DNA of 64,000 bases from Microbacterium schleiferi (GTDB lineage Bacteria; Actinomycetota; Actinomycetes; Actinomycetales; Microbacteriaceae): contig NZ_CP064760.1 of NCBI RefSeq assembly GCF_015565955.1, forward strand, positions 2,232,001 through 2,296,000, written 5' to 3'. The translations under genes and the position numbers were made by a program. Positions 56,518 through 64,000 of the stretch are shown in pieces. Below the pieces are notes generated by a model. That model had not been told where the DNA came from. It saw only the letters and a list, made by a program, of their open reading frames with translations, and did not search any database. Position 1 is the stretch's first letter. Each line of letters begins with the position of its first letter.

Positions 56518-57521
56518 GCGTGGGCCTCCGGTGCGGTGGGGTGGGCGCTTCGCAGGCGGGCGGCGATCTCGAGGGCCCAGTAGGTGAGGATCGCGTCGGC
56601 GCCCGCGCGACGGATGCCGAGGACGGACTCCATGATGGCGCGGTCGCGGTCGATCGCCCCGGCCGCAGCGGCCAGCTCGATCATCGCGTACTCCCCCGAC
56701 ACCTGGTACGCCCAGACCGGCACGGACGAGCGCGCCGCAACCTCCGAGAGCACGTCGAGGTAGGGGCCGGCGGGCTTGACCATGACGATGTCGGCGCCCT
56801 CCTGGATGTCGATGGTCGCCTCAAGCACGCCTTCGCGGGCGTTGGCCGGGTCGAGCTGGTAGGTCTTGCGGTCACCGACGAGCGTGGACTCGACGGCGTC
56901 GCGGAACGGACCGTAAAACGCCGAGGCGTACTTGGCGGAGTATGCCAAGAGCACGACGTCGTCGCGGCCTGCGGCATCCAGCGCCGCCCGCACCGCCGCG
57001 ACCTGACCGTCCATCATTCCCGACAGTCCGAGGATCTCCGCGCCGGCCTCTGCCTGCGCGAGCGCCATATCGGCGTAGCGTGCGAGGGTCGCGTCGTTGT
57101 CGACGCCACCGTGCGCGTCGAGGACGCCACAGTGGCCGTGGTCGGTGAATTCGTCGAGGCACAGATCCGCCTGGACCGTGAGGCGCCCGGCCGATGCGCG
57201 CGCGGCGACCCGGATGGCGCGGTTGAGGATGCCGTCAGGTTCCGTGGCCCCCGACCCCGTGGCATCCCGAGTCAGCGGCACGCCGAAGAGCATGATGCCG
57301 CCGATGCCGGCATCCGCTGCCGCATCCACGACCGCCGGCAGCGTGTCGAGGGTCTCTTGCCGTACCCCGGGCATCGTCGCGATCGGCTGCGGTTCGGCGC
57401 GCTCGGTGACGAACACGGGGAGGATGAGTGCGGATGCCGACAGCGTGTGCTCGGCGACAAGGCGGCGCATCGCCGGGCTCTGCCGCAACCGGCGCGGGCG
57501 GTGCGTGGGGAACGTGCTCAT
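56514..57521 (-). CDS. hemB: Delta-aminolevulinic acid dehydratase (porphobilinogen synthase)
   Basis: This 335-residue enzyme condenses two 5-aminolevulinates into porphobilinogen. The two active-site lysines are in [17 protein letters not shown] and [12 protein letters not shown]. The metal-site segment reads [13 protein letters not shown]: the outer cysteines of the zinc-type CxC...C site are kept, but the middle one is Asp. The ATG at 57521 gives the family N-terminus ([18 protein letters not shown]). A 59-bp gap containing a 20-bp tandem repeat separates it from hemD. Confidence 0.96.
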   Translation of the reverse strand: MSTFPTHRPRRLRQSPAMRRLVAEHTLSASALILPVFVTERAEPQPIATMPGVRQETLDTLPAVVDAAADAGIGGIMLFGVPLTRDATGSGATEPDGILNRAIRVAARASAGRLTVQADLCLDEFTDHGHCGVLDAHGGVDNDATLARYADMALAQAEAGAEILGLSGMMDGQVAAVRAALDAAGRDDVVLLAYSAKYASAFYGPFRDAVESTLVGDRKTYQLDPANAREGVLEATIDIQEGADIVMVKPAGPYLDVLSEVAARSSVPVWAYQVSGEYAMIELAAAAGAIDRDRAIMESVLGIRRAGADAILTYWALEIAARLRSAHPTAPEAHA

Positions 57522-57536
57522 GGGCGGAACTCCAGA

Positions 57537-57576
57537 GGGACAGGTCGGCGGCGGGAGGGACAGGTCGGCGGCGGGA
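57537..57576 (-). repeat. Perfect 20-bp tandem duplication between hemD and hemB
   Basis: GGGACAGGTCGGCGGCGGGA occurs twice without a gap at 57537-57556 and 57557-57576, in the only long intercistronic gap of the haem operon. Translated on neither strand. Confidence 0.85.
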
Positions 57577-57580
57577 GGGG

Positions 57581-58357
57581 TCAGGTTGGGGGGAGAGCCA
57601 GGATGAGGGACTCTATTGACTGGTCGGGGGATGTCAGGGTGACGGGGAAGCCTCGGCGTTCGGCATCCTTCGTTGTGCCGGGGCCGAGAGACGCCAGCAC
57701 CGCGTGCGGGGGGAACGTGCCGATCTGGTGAGCCAGTTCCCGCGCCACGCTCGTCGAGGTGATCAGCACCGTGTCGATCTCCCCCGATCGCACGCGGTCC
57801 CGCACCGCGGGGTCGAGGTCCACACCCACCGTGCGGTAGGCGATGCACACCTCGAGATCGTAGCCGCGCACCTCAAGCTCGTCGCTGACGACGGCCATCG
57901 CCAGGTCCGACCGCAGCACGAGGCACCGGCCCGTGCGCGTCGGATCGTGGAGCGCGCACCACTGATCGATCATGGTGGCCGCCGACGAACGGCCGGCAGG
58001 GACGAAATCGACGTCGTATCCGGCATCGATCACCGCCCGCGCGGTCGCACGCCCCACCGCGGCGATGTGCGTCCCCGCCGAGATGTCCACGCCCGCCGCG
58101 TGCAACTGCTCGACGCTGGCGGCACTCGTGAGAAACACCCACTCGTACGCCCCCTCAGCGACCCCCGCGAAGGCGCGGTCCCGAGCAGCGAGGTCGCGCG
58201 GGTCGGTCGTGCGGATGAGCGGGGCGATGACGGGCGTCGCGCCGCGGCCTGCGAGGAGGCGCGCCACGCGCTCCCCCCACGCGCCACCCCGAGGCACGAG
58301 GACACACCGTCCCGCCAGCGCCGCGGCGCCATCGTCCGCCGGCATTGGGGTGGTCAC
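57581..58357 (-). CDS. hemD: Uroporphyrinogen-III synthase
   Basis: This 258-residue enzyme cyclises hydroxymethylbilane with inversion of ring D. HemD is poorly conserved. Recognition rests on the two-lobed fold pattern ([77 protein letters not shown]) and on its place directly after hemC. The GTG at 58357 overlaps the hemC stop (GTGA). Confidence 0.93.
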   Translation of the reverse strand: MTTPMPADDGAAALAGRCVLVPRGGAWGERVARLLAGRGATPVIAPLIRTTDPRDLAARDRAFAGVAEGAYEWVFLTSAASVEQLHAAGVDISAGTHIAAVGRATARAVIDAGYDVDFVPAGRSSAATMIDQWCALHDPTRTGRCLVLRSDLAMAVVSDELEVRGYDLEVCIAYRTVGVDLDPAVRDRVRSGEIDTVLITSTSVARELAHQIGTFPPHAVLASLGPGTTKDAERRGFPVTLTSPDQSIESLILALPPT

Positions 58358-59301
58358 GAGAATGTCCCGCCCTCCGCCAGCTCGTCGACGCCGCGGGCGC
58401 GCAGTTCCGCCACGATGCGGGCGGCGAACGCGGCTCGTCCCGCCGGCTCGGCGACGAGGGATGCGGGAACAACATCCTCGACACGGATGCTGTGCCCACC
58501 GTCGTGGCGATACACCTGCGCGAGGAGCGCGACGGCGTCGCCGCCCTCTCGGGCGGATATCCCGACAGGGGCCGCGCAGCCGGCCTCCAGCTCGGCGAGC
58601 ACGGCGCGTTCCACGAGAGCGGTCAGCTCCGCGTGAGGGTCGTTGAGTGCCCGCAGGAGCGTGCCGAGCTCGGCGGCGAGCTGGTCGGTGCGCATCTCGA
58701 TCGCCAGGGCTCCCTGACCGGCAGAGCTCGGCCACTGGCCCAGATCGAAGGTCTCGCGGATCTCGCCGTCGCGACCGATGCGTCGCAGCCCCGCCTCCGC
58801 AAGCACGATGGCGTCGTAGTCGCCGTCCGCGACCTTCCGCAGTCGCGTGTCGACGTTGCCGCGGATGTCGGTGACGACGAGGTCGGGGCGGCGGCTGAGA
58901 ACCTGAGCTGCCCGGCGCGGAGAGCCGGTGCCGACGCGCGCGCCGGCGGGAAGCGCCGCGAGGCCCGCAGCATCCTGCGTGCACAGGGCATCACGGGCAC
59001 TCTCGCGCTCGGGCACCGCGATCAACGTGATCCCGGGATACGCCGCATTCGGGAGGTCCTTCAGGGAGTGGACGATGAAGTCGCACTCCCCCGCCAGCAG
59101 CGACTCGCGCAGGGCCGTCGCAAACACCCCGGTCCCGCCGAGGGAAGCCAGGGGCCCTGTCGCGGTGTCGCCGTGCGTCGTCACGGAAACGAGCTCGACG
59201 GGACGACCCGAGGCTGACCTCAGCAGCTCGGCAACCGTCCCCGACTGGGTCATTGCGAGCGCGCTGCCGCGGGTTCCGAGCCGCAGCGGTGCGCCCGTCA
59301 C
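58354..59301 (-). CDS. hemC: Porphobilinogen deaminase (hydroxymethylbilane synthase)
   Basis: This 315-residue enzyme polymerises four porphobilinogens on a dipyrromethane cofactor. The cofactor-binding Cys is in LEAGCAAPVG. Other signatures are RLGTRGSALAMTQ, DFIVHSLKDLPN and RVGTGSPRRAAQ. The GTG at 59301 overlaps the hemH stop. Longer readings only extend into hemH and are rejected. Confidence 0.96.
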   Translation of the reverse strand: MTGAPLRLGTRGSALAMTQSGTVAELLRSASGRPVELVSVTTHGDTATGPLASLGGTGVFATALRESLLAGECDFIVHSLKDLPNAAYPGITLIAVPERESARDALCTQDAAGLAALPAGARVGTGSPRRAAQVLSRRPDLVVTDIRGNVDTRLRKVADGDYDAIVLAEAGLRRIGRDGEIRETFDLGQWPSSAGQGALAIEMRTDQLAAELGTLLRALNDPHAELTALVERAVLAELEAGCAAPVGISAREGGDAVALLAQVYRHDGGHSIRVEDVVPASLVAEPAGRAAFAARIVAELRARGVDELAEGGTFS

Positions 59302-60512
59302 GGTGCCAGCCCCGCGAGAGCGGGCCGGAAGCCCAGGCGGGCGTTCTCGCAGCATCCGGGGCGGCACACATCGAACCAGGGCCCGAGGGATGTCGCACGC
59401 TGGCGCTCGATCGCGGGAGTCCCTTCGAGACGCTCGCGGACCAGGTCTACCAGCCCCGCCACATACAGGGGCGAGATGCCGGGCGTCGCGGTGCGCACCG
59501 GAACGAGACCGACCTCCTGCGCGGTCTCGACAGCTTCGGTGTCGAGGTCCCACATGACCTCCATGTGGTCGCTCACGAACCCGAGCGGCACGATGAGCAC
59601 CCCGCGTCGCCCCTTCTCGGGGAGCGTCCGGATCGCATCGTTCACGTCAGGCTCAAGCCACGGCATCGACGGCGGTCCCGACCGGCTCTGATACACCAGC
59701 TGCCACGACGTGTCGATGCCCAGGCGCCGCACGATCTGCTCGGCGACGGCCAGGTGCTGGGCAGCGTACGCGCCGCCGTGACCGAAGTCGCGGTCGCGAG
59801 GGCCAGAGCGCTCGGCATCCGCAGCGGGAATCGAGTGGGTGGAGAAGAGGATCTCGATCTCGGCGGGGTCCTCGATCCCCTGCGCGCGCAGGTGTCCCAG
59901 TCCGTCACGGATCCCGTCGACGAAGGAATCCACGAACCCGGGGTGGTCGAAGAACTGGCCGATCTTGTCGATCTGCAGCTCTTCCCCGAGGCCCGTCGCC
60001 TCGAGCGCGTCGGCGAGGTCTTCGCGGTATTGCCGGCACGAGGAGTACGAGCTGTAGGCACTGGTGGCAAGGGCCAGGATGCGGCGATGTCCGTCGGCGT
60101 GCAGCTGCGTTACCGCGTCGGCAACGTACGGCATCCAGTTGCGATTTCCCCCGTACACGGGCAGGTCGATGCCGCGATCGGCGAGCTCGGCTTCGAGAGC
60201 CGCGACGAGCGCCCGGTTCTGCGCGTTGATGGGCGAGACACCGCCGAAGTGGCGGTAGTGGTGGGCGACCTCCTCGAGCCGCTCATCGGGGATCCCGCGC
60301 CCGGCGGTCACGTTGCGAAGGAACGGGATGACGTCCTCTTGTCCCTCCGGGCCCCCGAAGCCCAGGAGCAGCAGCGCGTCGTAGGGGACGGGCTCCTCGA
60401 CGTGGGCGGGTCCGCTGGCCGCGGCGGGCGTTGCCCCGCACACCGCCGCGCCCGGCGCGCAGTAGGCCCCGGCCGCGTGCGGGGGCTTAGGTCGGAAGGT
60501 CTGCTCAGTCAT
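59298..60512 (-). CDS. hemH: Ferrochelatase (coproporphyrin type, CpfC)
   Basis: This 404-residue enzyme inserts Fe(II) into coproporphyrin III in the actinobacterial pathway. The substrate-site motifs are LLLLGFGGPEGQEDV, LALATSAYSSYSSCRQYRED, ILFSTHSIPAADAE with the catalytic His, and VPLGFVSDHMEVMWDLD with the catalytic Glu. Four cysteines (in SSCRQY and in FDVCRPGCCEN) match the ligand pattern of the [2Fe-2S] cluster of actinobacterial ferrochelatases. The N-terminus has a roughly 40-residue Ala/Pro extension of unclear role. It overlaps hemQ and hemC by 4 bp each. Confidence 0.95.
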   Translation of the reverse strand: MTEQTFRPKPPHAAGAYCAPGAAVCGATPAAASGPAHVEEPVPYDALLLLGFGGPEGQEDVIPFLRNVTAGRGIPDERLEEVAHHYRHFGGVSPINAQNRALVAALEAELADRGIDLPVYGGNRNWMPYVADAVTQLHADGHRRILALATSAYSSYSSCRQYREDLADALEATGLGEELQIDKIGQFFDHPGFVDSFVDGIRDGLGHLRAQGIEDPAEIEILFSTHSIPAADAERSGPRDRDFGHGGAYAAQHLAVAEQIVRRLGIDTSWQLVYQSRSGPPSMPWLEPDVNDAIRTLPEKGRRGVLIVPLGFVSDHMEVMWDLDTEAVETAQEVGLVPVRTATPGISPLYVAGLVDLVRERLEGTPAIERQRATSLGPWFDVCRPGCCENARLGFRPALAGLAP

Positions 60513-61234
60513 GAGAGCACCTCCAGCAGCTCCTCGACCTCGACGCGGCGGCCCGTGTAGAACGGCACCTCTTCGCGCACGTGACGGCGGGCGTCGGTGG
60601 CGCGAAGATCGCGCATCAGGTCCACAAGGCTCAGGAGGTTGTCGCTCTCGAGCGGCAGCAGCCACTCGTAGTCGCTGAGCGCGAAGGTCGAGACCGTGTT
60701 GGCGACGACATCGCGGAACACGCTGCCCTTACGGCCGTGCTCGGCGAGCATCGCGGAGCGCTCCTCCTCCGGCAGCAGGTACCACTCGTAGCTGCGCACG
60801 AACGGATACAGGCACAGCCACGCGCGCGGGCTCTCACCGCGCAGGTACCCGGGCACGTGGCGCTTGTTGAACTCCGCCTCGCGGTGCACACCCATCGCAC
60901 TCCACACCAGGTGGGCGTCCCAGAGCGGCTCTGTCCGGCGCAGCCGGCGCAGCGCCGCTTGCACCGCCGCGGGGTCTTCGCCGTGCAGCCACACCATCAG
61001 GTCGGCGTCCGCGCGCATGCCGGTCACGTCATAGAGGCCGCGGAGGGTCACACCGCTGCCGGGGAGCGTCTCGATGGCCGCGGCGAGATCGGACACGTCG
61101 CTGCGCTGCAGGCGCGGCACCGACAACACCGCGAACAGCGTGTAGCCCAATCCGATCTGCGAAGCCTCGTCGGCGGAGTGGGAGTCGGATGCGGGTGCCG
61201 CGGCGGGGGCGGTCACGGGTTCGGATGCGGTCAC
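60509..61234 (-). CDS. hemQ: Coproheme decarboxylase HemQ (chlorite dismutase-like)
   Basis: This 241-residue enzyme decarboxylates coproheme to haem b, the last step of the coproporphyrin-dependent route. It has the Cld-family ferredoxin-like fold with YTLFAVLSVPRLQ, DLMVWLHGEDPAAVQ, WLCLYPFVRSYEWYLLP and FALSDYEWLLPLESDN. I prefer the GTG at 61234, with GGAGGAACC directly before it, to the ORF start at 61294, which lies inside the hemG coding sequence. The N-terminus is a short Ala/Pro-rich segment. Confidence 0.94.
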   Translation of the reverse strand: MTASEPVTAPAAAPASDSHSADEASQIGLGYTLFAVLSVPRLQRSDVSDLAAAIETLPGSGVTLRGLYDVTGMRADADLMVWLHGEDPAAVQAALRRLRRTEPLWDAHLVWSAMGVHREAEFNKRHVPGYLRGESPRAWLCLYPFVRSYEWYLLPEEERSAMLAEHGRKGSVFRDVVANTVSTFALSDYEWLLPLESDNLLSLVDLMRDLRATDARRHVREEVPFYTGRRVEVEELLEVLS

Positions 61235-61277
61235 GGTTCCTCCTGTCGGATTGGTCGGTGTCACGGTTCGGTGGACG

Positions 61278-62624
61278 TCAGTGGGCGGGGGCAAGGGCGT
61301 GCGCGGCGATCACATCGGCGGCGACGGCGCGGGCGTGCGGGATGACGGCGGCAAGTCCCGTCCCGGCGACGGCAGCGCCAGTCAGGTGCACGCCGGGGCG
61401 TGGTGCCGGCGGCTCTGCGCCGGAGGCGGATGCCGCATCCCAGCGACCCACGCGAAGTTCACGGATCGACCCCGGCGCAAGAGACACGCCCGTGATCCGG
61501 CTCGCGTCCGCGGCGACGCTCTCTTCGTCGAAGCGTGCGGTCTCGGCGTCGCGTGCCGACACCCTCACGAGATGCTCATGGGGCGGGAGCGCCTCATCGA
61601 GCCACTCCCACTTCGCGTTTGCGTGGGTCATGGCCTTCGTCTGCCCCGGCACCGCGTCGGCGACGAGAGCACCGGTGCCGACCGGATGCCGATCCAGCGC
61701 GGGAGCGTGGAGGCGGGCGATTGCGAGATGCACGGGAGCCTGCGGCGCGCTCTGCCCGTCGCCGGTCAGGCGATCGATCTCTGCGCGACCTGTCGCCAGC
61801 ACCAAGGCACCGGCGCGCACGGTTCCGTGCATGGTGCGCACCGTGACGCCGGAGTCGGCGCTGTCGATCTGGGCGACGGTCGTCTCCGTCTCGATCATCA
61901 CCCCCTGCGCGCGGGCGCGGGCCGCGAGCGCGTCGGCGAGGCGCCACAGACCGCCGCGGATACCGGCGACGGCGCTGCCCGGCCGCGCACCGGTGGTGAC
62001 GAGATCGGCCACGGCGGCGGTGAGTGAACCGCTCTGCTGGAACCTCGCCCACAGCTGCGGGTGAATGCGGGACAACTGCAGCCTGTCGGCCGGCGTCGAG
62101 TACACGCCCCGGCACACGGTGTCCACGATGGTGGCCGCCAGCGGTGCGCCGAGACGGTCGGCGACGAGCGCGTGGAAGGAGGGTTCGGACGCGGGCACGG
62201 GGAGGATTTTCTCTGTCGCCCCGGGGACGAGTGCTCGAACATCCTCGGCAGCGGGGTCGGCGGGGATGCCGAGGATGCTCCGACTCGGCAGCGGAGCGCG
62301 ACGCACGGCGCCTCCCTCATCGGACACGACCAGCCAGGCGCCGGTCGGATCGGGTTCGACGATCTCCACCGGCAGCGACAACTGTGCGATGAGCGCGGGA
62401 ACCGCGTCGGTGCGGGTCGCAAAGGACTCCGCACCCGCGTCGACGAGGATGCCGTCCCCGACGGCCGCGGGCGCGAGCATCCCGCCGACCCGCGCGGACC
62501 GCTCGAGGACGACGGTGCGAAGCCCCGCCGCGCTCGCCTCGACGGCCACCACGAGCCCGGCGATGCCGCCGCCGACGATGCAGAGGTCGACGTCGGCGGC
62601 AGCCTCGGCGTGGGGGTTGCTCAT
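61278..62624 (-). CDS. hemG: Coproporphyrinogen III/protoporphyrinogen oxidase (HemY type, CgoX)
   Basis: This 448-residue flavoprotein oxidises coproporphyrinogen III to coproporphyrin III with oxygen. The FAD motif is CIVGGGIAGLVVAVEASAAG with the Glu of VVLERSARVGGML. Other HemY-type features are LVDAGAESFATRTDAVP and FHALVADRLGAPLAATIVD. The C-terminal FAD-contact region is GVHLTGAAVAGTGLAAVI. Although often named hemG or hemY, its place beside hemQ and hemH marks it as the coproporphyrin-pathway enzyme. The start overlaps the hemE stop by 4 bp. Confidence 0.92.
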   Translation of the reverse strand: MSNPHAEAAADVDLCIVGGGIAGLVVAVEASAAGLRTVVLERSARVGGMLAPAAVGDGILVDAGAESFATRTDAVPALIAQLSLPVEIVEPDPTGAWLVVSDEGGAVRRAPLPSRSILGIPADPAAEDVRALVPGATEKILPVPASEPSFHALVADRLGAPLAATIVDTVCRGVYSTPADRLQLSRIHPQLWARFQQSGSLTAAVADLVTTGARPGSAVAGIRGGLWRLADALAARARAQGVMIETETTVAQIDSADSGVTVRTMHGTVRAGALVLATGRAEIDRLTGDGQSAPQAPVHLAIARLHAPALDRHPVGTGALVADAVPGQTKAMTHANAKWEWLDEALPPHEHLVRVSARDAETARFDEESVAADASRITGVSLAPGSIRELRVGRWDAASASGAEPPAPRPGVHLTGAAVAGTGLAAVIPHARAVAADVIAAHALAPAH

Positions 62625-63751
62625 GCGGCATCCGTGCGCTCGTGCACGCGGCGCACGAGTCGGGTGAGCACGTCGGGGTCGGTCTCGGGAGGGACCCCGT
62701 GACCCAGGTTGAAAATGTGCGCCCGCGCGGCGCGCCCCTCTTCCAGAATGCGGTCGGTGGCCTCGTCCAGGACCGCGGGCGGGGCGAACAGCAGCGCGGG
62801 GTCGAGGTTGCCCTGCACGGTGACGTCGGCATCCAGGCGCGTCAGGGCGTCATCGAGCGCGACGCGGTGATCGATGCCCACGATGTCAAGATCGAGGGTC
62901 GCGATGTCGGCGAGCAGGTCACCGGTTCCCACGCCGAAGTGCGCGAGCGGAATGTGGGCGAGGCCCGATCCCGCGGGCGGGCGGACGGCGCGCACGTGGT
63001 CGAGGGTCGCGCGAGAGGCGGGGAGCGCCGCCGCCCGATAGACCGAGGGAGCAAGAGATCCGGCCCAGGAGTCGAACAACTGCACGCTGCTCGCCCCGGC
63101 TGCCACCTGCACCTGGAGGAAGACGCCACTGATCTGGGCGAGCCACGCGGTGAGGTCCGCCCATGCGGCCGGATCCTCGTGAATAAGGCGGCGAGCGCGC
63201 AGGTGGTCCTTGGACGGCCCGCCTTCGACGAGGTAGGCGGCGAGGGTGAACGGCGCGCCGGCGAACCCGATGAGCGGGATCGGCTCGCCCCACGAGGCGC
63301 TCTCCTGCGCGAGCATCTCCGTCGTGCGGGCAACGGCATCCGCGATGGGCTCTGACCGCTCGCGGATGCGCTCGGGATCGATGGCGGTGAGCTGCGCGAC
63401 CTGCGCGGCGGTGCGCACCGGGTCGGTGAACACCGGGCCCCGCCCGGGAACGATCTGGACGTCGACTCCCGCGAGCACGAGGGGCACGACGATGTCGCTG
63501 AAGAAGATCGCGGCATCCACCCCGTGCCGGCGCACCGGCTGGAGCGTGATCTCGCTCACGAGGGCGGGATCCAGGCACGCGTCGAGCATGGACTGCCCCT
63601 GCCGCAGCGCGCGGTACTCGGGCAGCGAGCGGCCGGCTTGCCGCATGAACCAGACGGGGGTGACATCCGGCCGGTCGCCGAGGCTCGCGCGAAGGAGACG
63701 GGAGCTCCGGGTCGCGTGCGCAACGAGCGGATGCTGATCACTGAGCTGCAT
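62621..63751 (-). CDS. hemE: Uroporphyrinogen decarboxylase
   Basis: This 376-residue enzyme removes four acetate carboxyls from uroporphyrinogen III. The signatures are PVWFMRQAGRSLPEYRALR, the catalytic Asp region FFSDIVVPL, and LIGFAGAPFTLAAYLVEGG. The C-terminal segment is GNLDPALLFAPP. The ATG at 63751 has GAGGGACC before it. It is the first gene of the eight-gene haem operon and is divergent from hemA. Confidence 0.96.
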   Translation of the reverse strand: MQLSDQHPLVAHATRSSRLLRASLGDRPDVTPVWFMRQAGRSLPEYRALRQGQSMLDACLDPALVSEITLQPVRRHGVDAAIFFSDIVVPLVLAGVDVQIVPGRGPVFTDPVRTAAQVAQLTAIDPERIRERSEPIADAVARTTEMLAQESASWGEPIPLIGFAGAPFTLAAYLVEGGPSKDHLRARRLIHEDPAAWADLTAWLAQISGVFLQVQVAAGASSVQLFDSWAGSLAPSVYRAAALPASRATLDHVRAVRPPAGSGLAHIPLAHFGVGTGDLLADIATLDLDIVGIDHRVALDDALTRLDADVTVQGNLDPALLFAPPAVLDEATDRILEEGRAARAHIFNLGHGVPPETDPDVLTRLVRRVHERTDAA

Positions 63752-63793
63752 AGGTCCCTCACCGGCAGAAAGCACGGCTGGTCGTCGATGGCG

Positions 63794-63831
63794 GGCGCGG
63801 ATCCGCGCCGGAGTTAATCGATATACTAACT
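63794..63831. promoter_or_regulatory. Divergent hemA-hemE control region with two inverted repeats
   Basis: A perfect 16-bp palindrome GGCGCGGATCCGCGCC (63794-63809) lies next to AGTTA-N10-TAACT (63812-63831). The second holds a -10 box TATACT for hemA (63822-63827) and, on the other strand, TAGTAT for hemE. The arrangement suggests one operator controlling both directions, perhaps by iron or haem. Confidence 0.55.
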
Positions 63832-63899
63832 GCTGGTCACGCTGCCGGGCACTCGGCTGGGCACGACGACCGAGACGCGCGAACGAAAGGGGAATGCCG

Positions 63900-64000
63900 G
63901 TGCTGGTCTGCCTTTCGGCGAATCATCGGGCGACACCCTTCGACGCCCTCGAGCGACTCTCGTCCGTCGGCGAAGACCTCCGCGAGGGCGTGCCGCTGGC
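63900..64000 (+). CDS. hemA: Glutamyl-tRNA reductase, N-terminal part (partial)
   Basis: The first 33 codons are visible; the frame starts MLVCLSANHRATPFDALERL and runs off the window. GluTR proteins begin with this pattern (LCLSxxHR...LERLS). The enzyme reduces glutamyl-tRNA to glutamate-1-semialdehyde, the first committed step, for HemL. I choose the GTG at 63900, which has AAGGGG about 7 nt upstream; the ATG at 63894 lies too close to that site. It is divergent from the rest of the haem operon. Confidence 0.92.
   Translation, partial: MLVCLSANHRATPFDALERLSSVGEDLREGVPL

Noticed and set aside
57537..57576. CRISPR-like repeat
   Set aside because: Two adjacent copies without spacers; no cas genes in the window.
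61234..61294. Longer N-terminus of HemQ from the ATG-like start at 61294
   Set aside because: It would begin inside hemG and lacks a ribosome site, whereas GGAGGAACC precedes the GTG at 61234.

Overview
The window is high-GC DNA (roughly 68-70 % by eye) from an actinobacterium. It is almost certainly a member of the Microbacteriaceae, most like Microbacterium. The evidence is the gene order ndh / subtilase / DUF501 / FtsB-like / eno and hisS-mazG-nhaA, the actinobacterial coproporphyrin-dependent haem operon, GTG starts with 4-bp GTGA/ATGA overlaps, a disrupted DUF222-HNH gene, and the frequent gcatcc/ggatgc codon pairs. No rRNA, CRISPR array or prophage is visible.

Layout. (1) 1-8300 is a scarred accessory stretch. 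It holds the tail of a membrane protein, an AAA+ ATPase, a DUF222/HNH gene split by an IS256-family element with an 8-bp target duplication, a potassium channel whose N-terminus is lost at a junction with a decayed tyrosine recombinase, and a two-gene cassette whose first gene is split by an IS30-family element. It ends at a tRNA-Leu(UAA) whose 3' end is duplicated 150 bp away, as at the edge of an integrated element. (2) 8300-21000 is core: NDH-2, membrane subtilase, DUF501, FtsB-like protein, enolase, O-methyltransferase, a CPBP/DUF1648/YtrA operon, SGNH hydrolase, hisS, mazG and nhaA. (3) 21000-30750 has ppc, a zinc-ribbon protein, a left-handed beta-helix protein, a siderophore-interacting protein, mfd, pth and rplY. 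(4) 30750-37600 has gndA, a two-component system, and a convergent operon for an FMN-binding lipoprotein, ApbE and an RnfD/NqrB-like flavoreductase. (5) 37600-50650 has prs, glmU, tRNA-Gln, a MarR regulator, an Eis-like acetyltransferase, an ABC-F protein, a CoA-disulfide reductase/rhodanese with a CsoR/CstR-type repressor, and an osmoprotectant ABC transporter. (6) 50700-64000 has ispE, an aldo/keto reductase, rsmA, a sugar transporter, and the haem cluster hemE-G-Q-H-C-D-B-L with hemA divergent.

How the genes work together. The haem cluster would take glutamyl-tRNA to haem b: HemA, HemL, HemB, HemC, HemD, HemE, then HemY-type coproporphyrinogen oxidase, ferrochelatase and HemQ. The flavin operon encodes the parts of an extracytosolic flavin electron-transfer path: membrane reductase, flavin transferase and flavinylated lipoprotein. 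It shares a CATAG/CTATG motif with the promoter of the adjacent two-component system. The CoA-disulfide reductase and CstR-like repressor form a reactive-sulfur module behind a palindromic operator that overlaps the promoter.

Caution on sequence quality. Five genes (gamma-CA-like, pth, FMN lipoprotein, glmU, CoADR) each read correctly only if one G or C is restored to a homopolymer, with two sites in CoADR. Because pth and glmU are essential in most bacteria, consensus errors are the likeliest explanation.
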